NCBI GenBank assembly: GCA_050084515.1 | Contig: CM114272.1 | Span: forward strand, 61,442,001-61,506,000 | Length of the DNA stretch: 64,000 nt | Source of the DNA: Blasia pusilla | Lineage: Eukaryota; Marchantiophyta; Marchantiopsida; Blasiales | Direction of reading: 5' to 3' | In this document: positions 49,363 through 60,012 of the stretch, in pieces | Layout of the letters: the number at the start of each line of letters is the position of its first letter | How positions within the stretch are numbered: the stretch's first letter is position 1 | Translations under genes and position numbers: made by a program | The notes under the pieces: model-generated | What the model was told of the DNA's origin: nothing | The model's input: only the letters and a program-made list of their open reading frames with translations | Databases searched by the model: none

Positions 49363-49525
49363 CAAGACAAGAAGTCCCAAAATATCTCCAATCGCCCCCC
49401 TAGCTGGTGGTTAGGTCCCTCTAACTCCAGATAGCCATCTATCCCTACCTACCATGACATACATCTCTCGGACGCTAAGAGCAAGAAGGCCGGGTGCTCA
49501 TATGGCCCCATCGTTTGTTGTCTCA
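49363..49525 (-). repeat. 5' LTR of the Ty3 element
   Basis: Matches 42533-42695. Its right end, GTCTCA, would be complementary to a TGAGAC start. The internal sequence is almost unchanged between the two copies (CGCCCCCCTAGCTGGTGGTT), indicating fairly recent insertion compared with the surrounding relics. Confidence 0.75.
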
Positions 49526-50010
49526 TTCTCTCTTTGTAAAGTAAGATCTAATCTCTCTCTACACAATCTCACACCATAGCTCTCAAAGGTGTGCACACTC
49601 TCTCATGTCAAACCAAACCCACTCTCCTAATGAGAGGCTTGGGTTACACTCACAAGGCAAGGGACCATAGCTCCGCCGCCTCATGCCAAGAGGTTCAACA
49701 AAGAGAGAATGAGCTCTCAAGCTCTCTCTCCTTGGGATATATACCCTCCCCTCTCCCAAGCTCTGTCCATGATAACCTATTCTCCCAAGTCACCTCCTTG
49801 GCTCTTGACCTGATATAGGAGGTCAATGGTCACTTACCAAAAATAGAAAATCGATCATATACTCAAAATGGTACTTACCTAAAATAATAAGTTCCTGAAT
49901 ATGGCTCCAAATGAGCCAAAACGAAGAGGAAACCTGCTCTCTCAGGTTTCCCGGGGCCTCAGCAGGTCATCTTCGACCTCCTAGGCCTGTCCTCCACTAC
50001 TCTTGAAGAC
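49526..50010. repeat. R1 LTR-like repeat, copy c, right part
   Basis: Continues the R1 family: CCACTCTCCTAATGAGAGGC, ACAAGGCAAGGGACCATAGC, GGATATATACCCTCC, CCAAATGAGCCAAAACGAAG and the terminal AGGTCATCTTCGACCTCCTA. This is the best-preserved copy for the right half of the family. Confidence 0.7.
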
Positions 50011-50229
50011 GCTCTACTAGATCTCACCGATCTATCCTTAAGGACGTGACAACCCCCCCGAGGAAGCATATGTTGGAAAGGCCATATTATGACTGAGGCA
50101 AAAGATGACAATCCAATGCCCAAGGCTATAAAGATGTAGATATATATTGGCAATAAGAATATCTCAATGAGACCGTGTTGTTGCGACTTTGACCCCACGA
50201 GACCTAGTCCTTAAAGTAATTTCCTACGA
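50011..50229. other. Spacer between R1 copy c and the copia RT relic
   Basis: No recognisable feature; may contain the last part of the copia RT N-terminus. Confidence 0.35.
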
Positions 50230-51270
50230 GCCAGAGGCAATTGCCTATAAATGGGTTTATTGAAGAATGGAAGGATTTATTGAGATATATAAAGCATGAG
50301 ACTTGTGGCAAAGAGATGTACTCAAAGGGAAGGCACTGACTTCAATGAGTTTTTTTTATCGATGGTAAAGATTGCATCCATTCACATAAGGTTAGGCATA
50401 GTTACTCTCTATGACCTAGAGTTAGAGAAGCGTGTTACAAATGCCATCTTTCTTAGAGAACTGGAGGAGAAGATGTACATGCGAAAACCAAAGGGATTCG
50501 GAGTGCAAGAGAAAGAGAATTTGTCGTGCAGACTAAAAAAGGCTTCGTCTGGATTGAAGAAAAGTTTGAGGTAAAGGTATTAGAGGTTTAATATATTTAT
50601 GTCAATACAAGGGTATATTCATAATGAGTGTGATTATTGTATGTCTCTAAAGAAGGTACAAAGAGTTGATTATTTTGGTTACATATCTTGGTGCTACATG
50701 TTGATGATATGCTCATTGCTAAGAACACAAGAGACATGGCTCAATTGAAGAGACAATCGAGTAAGGAGTTCAACATGAAGGACTTGGATCCTTCAGAGAG
50801 GATTCTTGAGATAGCTATCCGCAAAGATCATAAGAATAGGCAACTATGGATATCCAAAAGCAAGTACCTTGACGAGTTGTATATTTTGGCATGGATAATG
50901 CAAAATCGGAGAGCACTCATTAAGGTGATCATTTTAAATTGTCCTCAATTGATTGCCTCATGAATCAAGATGTAAGGAGAACAATATCCCAAGTCCCTTA
51001 TGAGAGGCATCTTTGGAAGATCAATGTATGCAATGAGATGTAATCAACTAGATATCTCGTATGATCTGTGGTTAGCATGTTTATGTCAAACCCAACAAAT
51101 CAACATTGGGAAGTTGTAAAGCGGATTCTTTGCTCCTTGAAGGCGGATTGTTGTTGATGATAGAGTGGATGGAGCTAGAGCTCTAGTTGGTTATATGACT
51201 TCTGATTCTTCATGAGGAGATTTGGACAAAAGGTGGTCCCTATGGTATGGCAAATGTTTATTTTGGGTGG
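50230..51270 (+). pseudogene. Ty1/copia relic: reverse transcriptase and RNase H start
   Basis: Starts with YKWVY and RLVAKRCTQREGTDFNEFF, then LYDLELEKRVTNAIFLRELEE and a broken copy of the GFGVQEKENLSCRLKKASSGLK region. The catalytic centre is recognisable in LHVDDMLIAKN (open frame 50688-50963), followed by SKEFNMKDLDPSERILEI and ISKSKYLDELY. Beyond it, MSNPTNQHWEVVKRILCSLK and a remnant of the RNase H start can be read across stops to about 51.27 kb. Inactive. Could be the missing 3' half of the copia element at 38-39.8 kb. Confidence 0.85.
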
Positions 51271-54200
51271 CTTCATGAGAAAAAACCACATTAGGATTTA
51301 GTTTCATTCCATACACATAACTTTAGGCTTGAGGAGAGAGAGAGAGTCTTGGAGAGCTTATGATTTATAATGTGTGCAGATTTTGATACAACAACTTGAG
51401 AGTGTTTGACCATGGATGCAACTTCTCGATGGGAAGTGAACCATGTAGATCAAGTGTAATTTGTATGAGCAATTGCTCAATTTTTCCCAAACCAAGTTTT
51501 TTTCCTGTCTTCTATAATGGAATAGAGAGTATCCTTGTGTCATATCTGGAAGTTCAGATGTTAGTCTTAGTTGGTCAACAATGACACGCCAAGGAGTAGG
51601 ATAACTCGAGTGTGTATGTAGGTTGCTACCTATTTTGGGCTCATTTAATCTCATCCAATGAGCTTACCATTTCAAGTAAGTTCCATGTTTTGGATAGAGT
51701 TGTCTTTCTATTGATGGAATGGTCTTGTTGACCCATTATCATAAGTTAGGATTGAGGAGGTGATTTGAGTGCATATGTTGCTAGGGAGAGTGCTTGGGAG
51801 AGAGAGAGAGAGGGTAGACCTCAAGGAGAGGGAATTGAGGAGCTCTTTCTTCTTTGTTAAATCACTCCTTGCATGAGGTAGAGGAGCTCTGTAGCTCATG
51901 GGAACGAGCTTGGTGGTTTCTTGGTTTTTGTGGGGATTTTTGTGCAATAGCAATGCGCGCAATAGCCTTGATGAAATGTTTGAAGAAATTGAATCTGGGA
52001 ACGGGTTCACCATAAAAGGACTTCCATGAGTGCATATAAGTTTGAGTTTTTGTGTTTTTCATATTTGAAGTTCTTGTAGAAGACATGTGTATACTTGGAA
52101 GCATTGCCAAAATTTTGATAGATGTAAGATTGAAGGATGCAAGAGTATTGCTACAAGTGGCAGATTGAAATATTGAAGAGGGCATTGAGTTTTAGATGTC
52201 ATAGATCCAAGAGCCACACACTTTGTCATCCAAAAAACACAAAGTTTTCACATATTATAGCAAAATGATGACCATTTCTATAGGGCTTCAATACCTATCT
52301 TAGCTTGTGAGAGAAGAATTTATGAGTTTTCATGGTGAATGTTTTTTTTAGGGTAATTGAGTGAAACATAGTTATTTCAAAGGGATATTGAGTATGAGTT
52401 TTTTTTCTAAAAGGCTAATCTCAATTTTAGGGTCAATTTATGAAGTTAGCCGTCAAGGATTGTAAGTGAGGTGGTCACAGTTGCAATGCAGGAAATTTAG
52501 AGGCGTCTTTACTAGTAATATTGATGGCAAGAAAAATTCCATCATTGACCATCCTCAATAACTAACCACGTGTAATGTTTGAAAAAATTTATTTCCCCCC
52601 TCCTCCCTTAACTTCATATGGTATGAGGGGTAGGAGTAGGAGGATATGGCTTACCATGCTCTTCTTTGGCGAGTCATGTTCAATGTTATGTCTTGAGTAG
52701 TTTTTTTTGTCCTTGAGCAATGTTGGATGTAGTAGTGACACGTCACCTATGTTGCATTTTTTATCCCCATGCCTACCAATTATTTGATTCAAATTTTCAA
52801 CAAATACATGATGTCACGAATAGCTAAGTCTATGGCAGTTATGATAGTGGGGATTCGAGGAGCGAGTCATGATTGTGGATACAAGGGAGAGAGATATTCG
52901 TATGAACTACCAAAGTTGGAACCTAGAGTAGCTAGTCGCAAGACTAGGAAGGGCGACGAAATTGGCCATGGGACTAACGCTAGTTGAGATAGGTAGGTTG
53001 AGACTAGCCTTAGGTGAGGAAGGATGTAGCTAATTGCAAGGATAAGGGTAAGACAAGCAAGGTGTGGGAATCTTGAGCCAAGATCCAAGTCAAGGGTTGG
53101 AAGCAAGGAACACGGGAGTAGTGAGGAAGGGCGAGACCATAAAACTAGTCACAAAACGTGAAGGACAACAAGACCACCACGAGAGGCTAAACGATAGAAG
53201 TTGAGATGGGCGCTAGCCATGAGACACAAAAATACGGGTCTAAGATCCAAGATGTGTTTGGGGAATTGAAACTTGCAAAGTTGCGTGAAGACTATGCCAA
53301 TCCATCTTGGGGTGTAACTAGTCAAACGTGGATCCTCAAGTCATAAACTTTGTTTGGGTTGTAGCCCAAAATGAAGGGCTCATGTTGGGCAATGGGAAAG
53401 GTGGGGTTCCCTTGTACAATCCTTGAATTAACTATATGGGAGGACCCTCTCCGACCCTACCCACATAAGTCCATGACAAGGGATTAATTATGATGCATGT
53501 TTGGCCATGTTTCAAGTTTGAACAAAGAAACCAATTGGGATACACCTCAAGGAAATAACCGAGGCGATCTGGTTCACGAGATCAATTTGGGAGATTTTTT
53601 GATACTTGGGAAAGAGGCTTCTTAGGGAGGGGGTATACACTTGGGGATTGAGACTACGAACCAATTACTACTTTGCGGCTTCTCATCTACCTACCGATTG
53701 GTCTTTTGGACTCAAAATTGGACTTTTGCTTGCAAATCACAAGGTTGGGAATGCTTTGGGATAAGCAAAGGAGGAGTAAAGGTCAAACTCTATGCCACAC
53801 AATGATTACATAATTAGTTTTCTAAGAATTGTATGGTAATAATGTGAATGAAGGAAAGAAGAAAACCCTAATGCGCATGATAATACAAGGACATCTATGC
53901 CACTAAAACATGGAAATTTATTGATTTCAACACTTTATAATTGACATCTATCGAATAAACAATTTCATATAAACACTAGTTCATATAAGCTTTTCCCCAA
54001 AAAATATTAAATTCTTCATGGGAGAATTTAAAACAACTATGCTTGAACTTGAATTTTTAAACCATAGGTTTGAGGTAAGAACCTAACATTATGTGGGATT
54101 CACAGTCCCATTTTGGCATACTAGTACATGCAGACATATGCCATGTAGAAGTGCAACACTCAATTTTGTATAAATTAGAAAAGATATTATGATATTTGTG

Positions 54201-54379
54201 AAAAGAAGAAGACAAGTATACACTATTAAGACCATGTGGAACTTTCTTCTAGAGAAAAGATATCATTTTTCTCTTACGTTGAAGCATGCTAAAAGGGAAA
54301 TATTTGTCTAGATTTCATACATATGTTTCCTTTTTTGGGATACTTCTTTAATATGTTAAGATTATTCCATGGAATTTTC
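51271..54379. other. Intergenic DNA without recognised genes
   Basis: AT-rich to balanced, with purine-rich stretches (52.8-53.4 kb) that look like old repeat sequence. A GA-rich patch occurs at 51.80 kb (GAGAGAGAGAGAGG). No domain or RNA gene is recognised on either strand. Confidence 0.4.
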
Positions 54380-54411
54380 ACGTGTGCATTGCATGGGTAT
54401 GCATGTACTAG
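54380..54411 (+). mobile_element. Helitron 3'-end-like sequence
   Basis: ACGTGTGCATTGCATGGGTA followed by TGCATGTACTAG|T resembles the hairpin plus CTAG|T terminus of the dimer at 41.9 kb (in reverse orientation there). A matching 5' end upstream was not found with confidence. Confidence 0.4.
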
Positions 54412-55402
54412 TGCATATTATTTAATAAAAAACCCAAGAAGAAAGAAAAGTCTCTACTCCTTCAAGGGTATCTGTCTTTACTATTATAAGTATTAGGGAT
54501 TAGGAGTTTTACTATATGTATGCCATGTATATTTAAAAAAAAGGTCAAAACTAATTGTGATAGTTTTTTTAATTAAAAGATTTTTATTCTCTTAGAATCA
54601 TTCCATCCGAGATTATGAAAGTGATTTTTTTCCGTATGAGCCATGAAAGTGCTCTATAAGTTTTAGGGCTTGAGCCATGGAGATGGCTCTAGCTATTGGA
54701 ATGTGGCTCTTTTGCAACTCCAATGTTGATTTGGTGTAGCTCTTGGGATTCACAAAGACGGTTCAAATGTAGTAATGCTTCATATTTATCTTAATAATCT
54801 ACTAGGGCTCCTCACTTCTTCCCTTAAGGAGAAGTCTATGAGTGCATTAGGGCCTCTCAAATTTGTGTTCGTAGGTTTGGACGACTTGTCCATATTTTTA
54901 TTTATGACATAACAACAGGTCAGCTGCGGGATGTCAAAAGAGGTAGACTCTCACCTATTATGACGTGCTTCTTTTATGGTCAATATCCTCGGAGATGTCC
55001 GGGACTTAAGTCATGATATTTGAGACACCCTATTGAACCGCCATCCAATACACACATGTGGACTTCAAATAATAATAAAATTTAATTGAAGATAGATTTA
55101 GATTGACCTTCGAAAGATCCTTGACAATCACCTGTTGAAAAAATGGTATACTAGAGGAGGATCCCTTTTCTCCAAACGGGATTCCTTGTAACCATGGAGG
55201 AGTAGCGTATACTTGCAATGGACCAACAATGAGTAGCCCTAATAGGAGTAGTATGTAATATGGACAAGTTAAAATGCCACCATATAATCTAAAATCTTGA
55301 AAAAATTAGTAAAGTAAGAGAACGTATGGAATTTTTTTAAAGAAAATTTCATCTAGAGAGAAAAGACATATATATATCCTCTCCCAAATAGACCCATGCC
55401 CA
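54412..55402. other. AT-rich intergenic DNA
   Basis: Nothing recognised beyond homopolymer A/T runs. Confidence 0.4.
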
Positions 55403-55560
55403 TCTATATAATTAAAAGAAGATGAAATAAAAAAAAATCCCAACATATGTTCATCCCGGTCCACTCAAGATTCTTATGAAATTGATACATGTCACTTTAA
55501 AATAAGAATTGAATTGAAAGAGAAAAAAAGGGAATTTAAAATTTAAATATCAAAACTAAT
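55403..55560 (+). mobile_element. Helitron 5'-end-like sequence
   Basis: A|TCTATATAATTAAAAGAAG fits a plant Helitron start. Downstream TTATGAAATTGATACATGTC resembles the same region of 35293. No 3' partner identified. Confidence 0.35.
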
Positions 55561-56532
55561 ACATTAGTAAGAAAGACTTAAAAAAATCCAAATAAAAATA
55601 GATCATGGAAAAAGAAGACGGATGAACCAACAAAGCGGACAGCGACCACTACGGAACGAAGCAGCCACACAATTCGCGTCGGACGCAGAGAAGTTGACGG
55701 ACGGACGGACGGACGGATATACTGACCGAGTGCAAACATATAGCAAGACCTTAAGCACCACTTCCTATATAGACAGATCCTCCTGTTCCCGTCCTTCTCC
55801 TTCCAAGCGTTCCCGCGACATCCTGTTCCGCTCATGATCTGCTGCACTCTTCGACGGATGAATGAACGAAGCAAACGGACAGATCCGCAAACTCCCGCAT
55901 TTCCATCCAAACAAACCCCTTCGGCCTTCCCCTCCAAAGTCCCGCCCAAACAAACAGTCGTCGCCCACGGCCACCGATCCCTCCACCTTCACGGACTCCG
56001 TTACTCGCTCGCTACTTCAGTCATCCATCCATCCATCCATTCATTCATCCGGACCTCTCTCCGGATGGAGAACACGAGAAGGTGGGGACGGACAGAATGA
56101 TGGGGGTAGCCGTACGTACATCAGGTGCGATGGGGCGGACGGACCGGGGACCGCATGGGAGTAAATCACGGGCAGCTTTGTGGTGAATGAAGGAAGGAAG
56201 GAGTGGGGGGCGACTTCATCGGGGGATTGGGGAGGTTTCCGGGAAGGAAGGAAGGAAGGAAGGAACGAAAAATGGGGAGGAATTTGTTTGTTTGATTGTG
56301 GAACGAACACGAGACAACTCTTGCGGCGGGCGATTCCTCGAATGATGCGCGCCGGCGGAGTGGGAATTCGCCCGCTTTCATTCATTCATTCATCACAGTT
56401 GTTTCATTGGTGAGCCAGAGATGAGCTGAATTGAAGGGGAAAGTGCAGAGGTTGGGTGCGAGGACGCTTCTGTGTATGTGTGTGCGCGCACTGCGCTCTC
56501 TTGCGGAAGCGAGCGATCGCTGTGCTGCGGCG
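55561..56532 (+). other. Upstream region of the HGPRT gene with short tandem tetranucleotides
   Basis: Composition changes at about 55.6 kb. Tetranucleotide arrays: GGAC/ACGG at 55697-55716, CATC/CATT at 56022-56050, GGAA at 56245-56265 and TTCA at 56379-56392. Promoter and leader probably lie between about 56.3 kb and the ATG at 56533, but no TATA box can be assigned with confidence. Confidence 0.5.
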
Positions 56533-59051
56533 ATGGATTCCAATGGCCGACACTGGCGCGCGACGGCGAGGAAGGACGAAGGAGGAGTGGATGTCAACGG
56601 GGCTGCGTCGTGGGACGAGCTCGTAATCGACCGAGTGCTGTGGTCGGCCGAGGAGATCGAGGCTCGCGTGGACGAGCTGGCGAGCTCCATCTCGGCGGAC
56701 TTCGCTGGGAAATCGCTGGCCGTCGTCGGTGTAAGCTTCTCACCTGCGCTGTCTGGATAGTGTTCCGTGGCCGGGTGAAGAATCGGAAGGTGGTTTCGTG
56801 TCTCTTGCTCCATTCTATCATAGAGGTGCGCAGGTGGGGCTGTGCTTAGCGTGTAGTGTCGATGCGCTCCAGGTTTCCTGGCACTAGGAAGATAATCGCC
56901 GTGGTTTTTCTTTGGGTTTTGGTTACAACGCCCGCCAGTGAATGTGCGAAGAGTGAAGAGGGAGATGATAGAATTCGGATCCCCAACAGCCGGTAGGTGG
57001 GAGTGTGCTTAGCTTCCAGTGTCAATTCGCTCCTCTTTGCCTGTCATGTGGGAGGAAATAGTAATTTTTTTGGTTTTGCATTACAACGGGGGCCAGTGAA
57101 TGTGCGAAGAATGAGGAGGAAATTATGGGATTCTGATTCCCAGCAGCATGCTACAGGGTGTGCCGTGGGTGGTTGAAAATTTGGACGGTGGCTTCATTTC
57201 CCTGTTTCAATTCAATCAGGGAGGTCGGCAGGTGGGACTGTTCTTAGCTTGTAGTGTCGATGCGTCCCAGGTTGCCTCTCATGAGGAATTGGTCGCTGTT
57301 TTGTTTCACGACTGCCGCCAGTGAATGTGAGAAGAATAAGGGGGAGAATTGTAGGATTCGGTTTCCTGACGCGTTTCTTTTTGACAATTTGATGAGGGAA
57401 GTCTGTAGATATATTCCGATTCTCCTTTCCTTCTCGCTGTTCAGTCACATCGTTACGTTTCAAGCTTCCTCACATGAACAAAGAAATTGGAGGAGGCCTA
57501 AGTTTTCTCCCTTGAAGTGCCGCGAGTGGATGTGAGGAGAATCAGCAACCCTCCCAGTCGCAGGTGTCATGAGAACCTGCAACCCCATTCCTCCTCTATG
57601 AGGCGCTGGGCTCAGGAAGAGGGTTTCTTGAGATGGAGGCCATCACCCTTTCCTCGTGTTGTGCATCTATGTCACGATTCGGCGATGTTTGACGTCTCTC
57701 TGGAATGCTGGTGAATGAATTATCTTCTCAGATGCTGGCGGACTCAATTTGCAGGTGGCGACGGGAGCCTTCTTGTTCGTGGCTGACTTGGTTCGCAAAA
57801 TAAAACTTCCAGTTGCAGTAGACTTCGTGCGAATGCAGTCGTATGGGAGCAAGACTACTTCAAGCGGCGTCGCGACATGCATCTCAGACGTGCGTATTGA
57901 TCTCTGCGGCAAACATGTGCTGTTGGTGAGCGAGCATTCATCTTCTCCATCTGTCCAGCTCTTCTCCTGCCTCAGCAGCACAATGAATGTCGGTCCCATA
58001 GAGCTTTGAGCTTCTCCTGCGCCACCCTTTGAGCTGCAGCGAGACGGTGGTTGTCATTTCGGAGTTCGTTTCGTTCTGAGTTCCAGCTCAAGTTCTGAGT
58101 TCCATTACAGAGGTTTGTAAAATTTAGATAGCATGTTCGGCATATGGTGAGAGATTACTTGTAGATGTTTACATGGAGGCTGGCTCAGGGTCGAAAGTCG
58201 TTCAAAGGAAACACAGATGGCCGTCTGACGTGAGGTTTGCTTGGGCATGAGACAGGTTGAGGATATAATTGATACTGGCGTAACATTGTCGACACTGGTG
58301 GCTCATTTTGGCACCAAGGATGTAGCTTCGTTTTCCGTGTGCACGCTCTTAGACAAGCCCTCAAGAAGGCTAGTTCCCCTGGAGCTGGCTCCTGGTGCCA
58401 AGTTTTATTGTGGTTTTGTGGTACTCCTCAGCACCTCCAGCCTCCAGCTTGTATGTTGTGCATGCCATGACTCTGAATTGTGTGCACATTGGGCCTGGTC
58501 ATGCAGTCTGAGCCATCAGATTGTCTTTTTGTTTCTTCATGAACTTTGAAGATTTTTTTCACTTTGGTCTGTCTGACTTCAGTTGGATTCTCCAGCACTT
58601 GATCTGCTGACGTTTGTGGTGTCTTGTGGTTTTGCAGTCTCTACTTTTGTTTGTATTTTGCCAGCCTAGTCCTATTTTAATCAGATTCTCCTGCAGTTCA
58701 TCTTCTGAAATTTGTTTGTTTCTTTTCTGCTTCAGAGTCGTCTGGTGTAACTTCAATTGAGTTGTCCTGTAGTTGATCTGCTGAGTTTTGGATGTTTCCT
58801 CTATTCTTGCTGCCACTATCAGCTCAAAGTCCCATTTCCTCATGGAAAAGATCATGAAAATTGCAGAGATTAAGCTAGAACACTACTTCGTCTATGTGCA
58901 GGTTGGGGACGAGTTTGTAGTTGGCTATGGCATGGACTATGCAGAGAAATATAGATCTCTGCCTTATGTGGGTGTCTTGAAGCCTCATGTATATGGTTTA
59001 GGTGAACTGGGAGCATCCCCCACAGGCAAAACTGAGACTGGTGAACCTTGA
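56533..59051 (+). CDS. HGPT: Hypoxanthine-guanine phosphoribosyltransferase (4 exons)
   Basis: Purine salvage enzyme: hypoxanthine or guanine plus PRPP gives IMP or GMP and pyrophosphate. Exons 56533-56730, 57755-57925, 58256-58420 and 58902-59051, all GT/AG, all phase 0, total 684 nt, 227 residues. Residues 1-66 contain [20 protein letters not shown]; exon 2 opens with [14 protein letters not shown] and includes [11 protein letters not shown]; exon 3 opens with the PRPP-binding loop [12 protein letters not shown] and has [11 protein letters not shown]; exon 4 has [23 protein letters not shown]. Order and spacing match plant HGPRT (Arabidopsis At1g71750). The first ~20 residues look dispensable. 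The last ~18 residues after LKPHVY ([12 protein letters not shown]...) exceed the usual end; a GT at 59003 might be a missed donor, but reading through is simplest. Confidence 0.93.
56760..57540 (+). repeat. Tandem ~160-240-bp units in HGPRT intron 1
   Basis: The phrase GCCAGTGAATGTG(C/A)GAAGA recurs at about 56932, 57090 and 57313, each followed by a GGAGA..AT...GGATTC block. GTGCTTAGC.T.(C/G)AGTGTC recurs at about 56842, 57007 and 57240, each followed by CTCC / CCCAGG..GCCT. A fourth decayed unit reaches about 57.54 kb. Each unit is diverged, so the duplications are old. Confidence 0.75.
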
Positions 59052-59979
59052 GAACAGAAAAGGAAACCACATAACTAGATTTACATGGAGGCCAATCCAA
59101 CCTCTTCGATCGAGGTCATAACTCGAGAGGATCTTAGGATCAAACCCCCACACCTACAATCTGCTTTTCAATATGGCATGACTCTCGACTCTCGACTCGA
59201 TCCTTGTCACCACCGTTCAATTGATACACATATACTATGGTCAAAGCCATTTGCTGCTGGGTTATTACGGAAGAGTAGAGTTCATGAATTCCATGACCAT
59301 ACCCCCTAGCAATGCATTGCTTGGTGTCACTATCGACCTTGAGTCATATGATCCAATTTCTTGAGCAGAGCTGGACTCTACAATGACTCTGAAGAGTGCT
59401 TGGGCTTCCCTGGCTGGTGCCAGCATGCGAAGAATAATTAGTTAGTGCGTACTGGGGTTGCCACTTCCAGCATGCTACAAGATTTTTGCTCATTTCTACA
59501 AACGTTTTTGTGGGATGCCACTCTGCCATGAATATGGAGGTGGTAGCAGTTTTGGTCAGGGTACTCCAGCCATCAACAAGAAAGAACATGTAACCACTCT
59601 AGATGCTCTTGATTTTTGGGAAGGTTTTCCAGGATGTACGATATATGACAATGTCATGAAGACCATACTTGGAATCCAAACATGGCAGTGTTCTAGATGA
59701 TGGATATCTACATTTTACTATCTGCTCCATCAATTTTGTGTGTTTGTTTGAAAACCAGTCATCTTCCTTGAGTTATCCATGAGAACTTCATCACACGGCC
59801 CACCTCATTGGAATCTGCCCATCTATTGAACCTTGGAGGAAGTTGGGGGGACCTATTTCCTTCCGTTCATCAACTTCGCCAAAACCAACACATTCTCCAA
59901 GAGAAGTGAGGAAATACTATGCAAAGTGTATGCACTTGGATAAAGAAAAACATTTGAGGTGAAAAGTGGAATGTATCAA
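59052..59979. other. 3' flank of HGPRT
   Basis: Probable 3' UTR followed by intergenic DNA. The frame at 59458-59700 (FYKRFCGMPLCHEYGGG) has no identifiable domain. No polyadenylation site fixed. Confidence 0.4.
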
Positions 59980-60012
59980 TATTTGTATATGTATGATATA
60001 CACATACAAATA
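59980..60012. repeat. 15-bp inverted repeat, 3-nt loop
   Basis: TATTTGTATATGTAT and ATACACATACAAATA are complementary at 14 of 15 positions. AT-rich, hence less striking than the GC-balanced hairpins elsewhere. Confidence 0.75.

Larger units (their letters stand above)
42533..49525 (-). mobile_element. Ty3/gypsy LTR retrotransposon, nearly full length, inactive, PHD-like integrase tail
   Basis: About 7.0 kb bounded by direct repeats of about 163 bp. The order gag, protease, RT, RNase H, integrase on the minus strand defines Ty3/gypsy. The coding region is broken: a stop at the end of the first gag zinc knuckle, a frameshift in the second knuckle, further shifts before protease and in integrase, a TGA in RT (45062-45064), and a deletion in RNase H. 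The 5' leader between the LTR and gag is about 1.1 kb and unusually CG-rich. I could not find a TGG-type primer-binding site beside the 5' LTR or a clear target-site duplication, which suggests damage at the ends or non-standard termini. The flanking R1 sequence on both sides shows that insertion occurred inside an older repeat. Confidence 0.9.

Noticed and set aside
42533-49525. Recently active, intact Ty3 element
   Set aside because: LTRs are similar, but stops, frameshifts and the RNase H deletion show this copy is dead.
55697-56400. CRISPR-like array in the tetranucleotide region
   Set aside because: These are simple tandem tetranucleotides without spacers.
59085-59700. Extra gene after HGPRT
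   Set aside because: Two short frames without homology that I can recognise or splice continuity; likely 3' UTR or flank.
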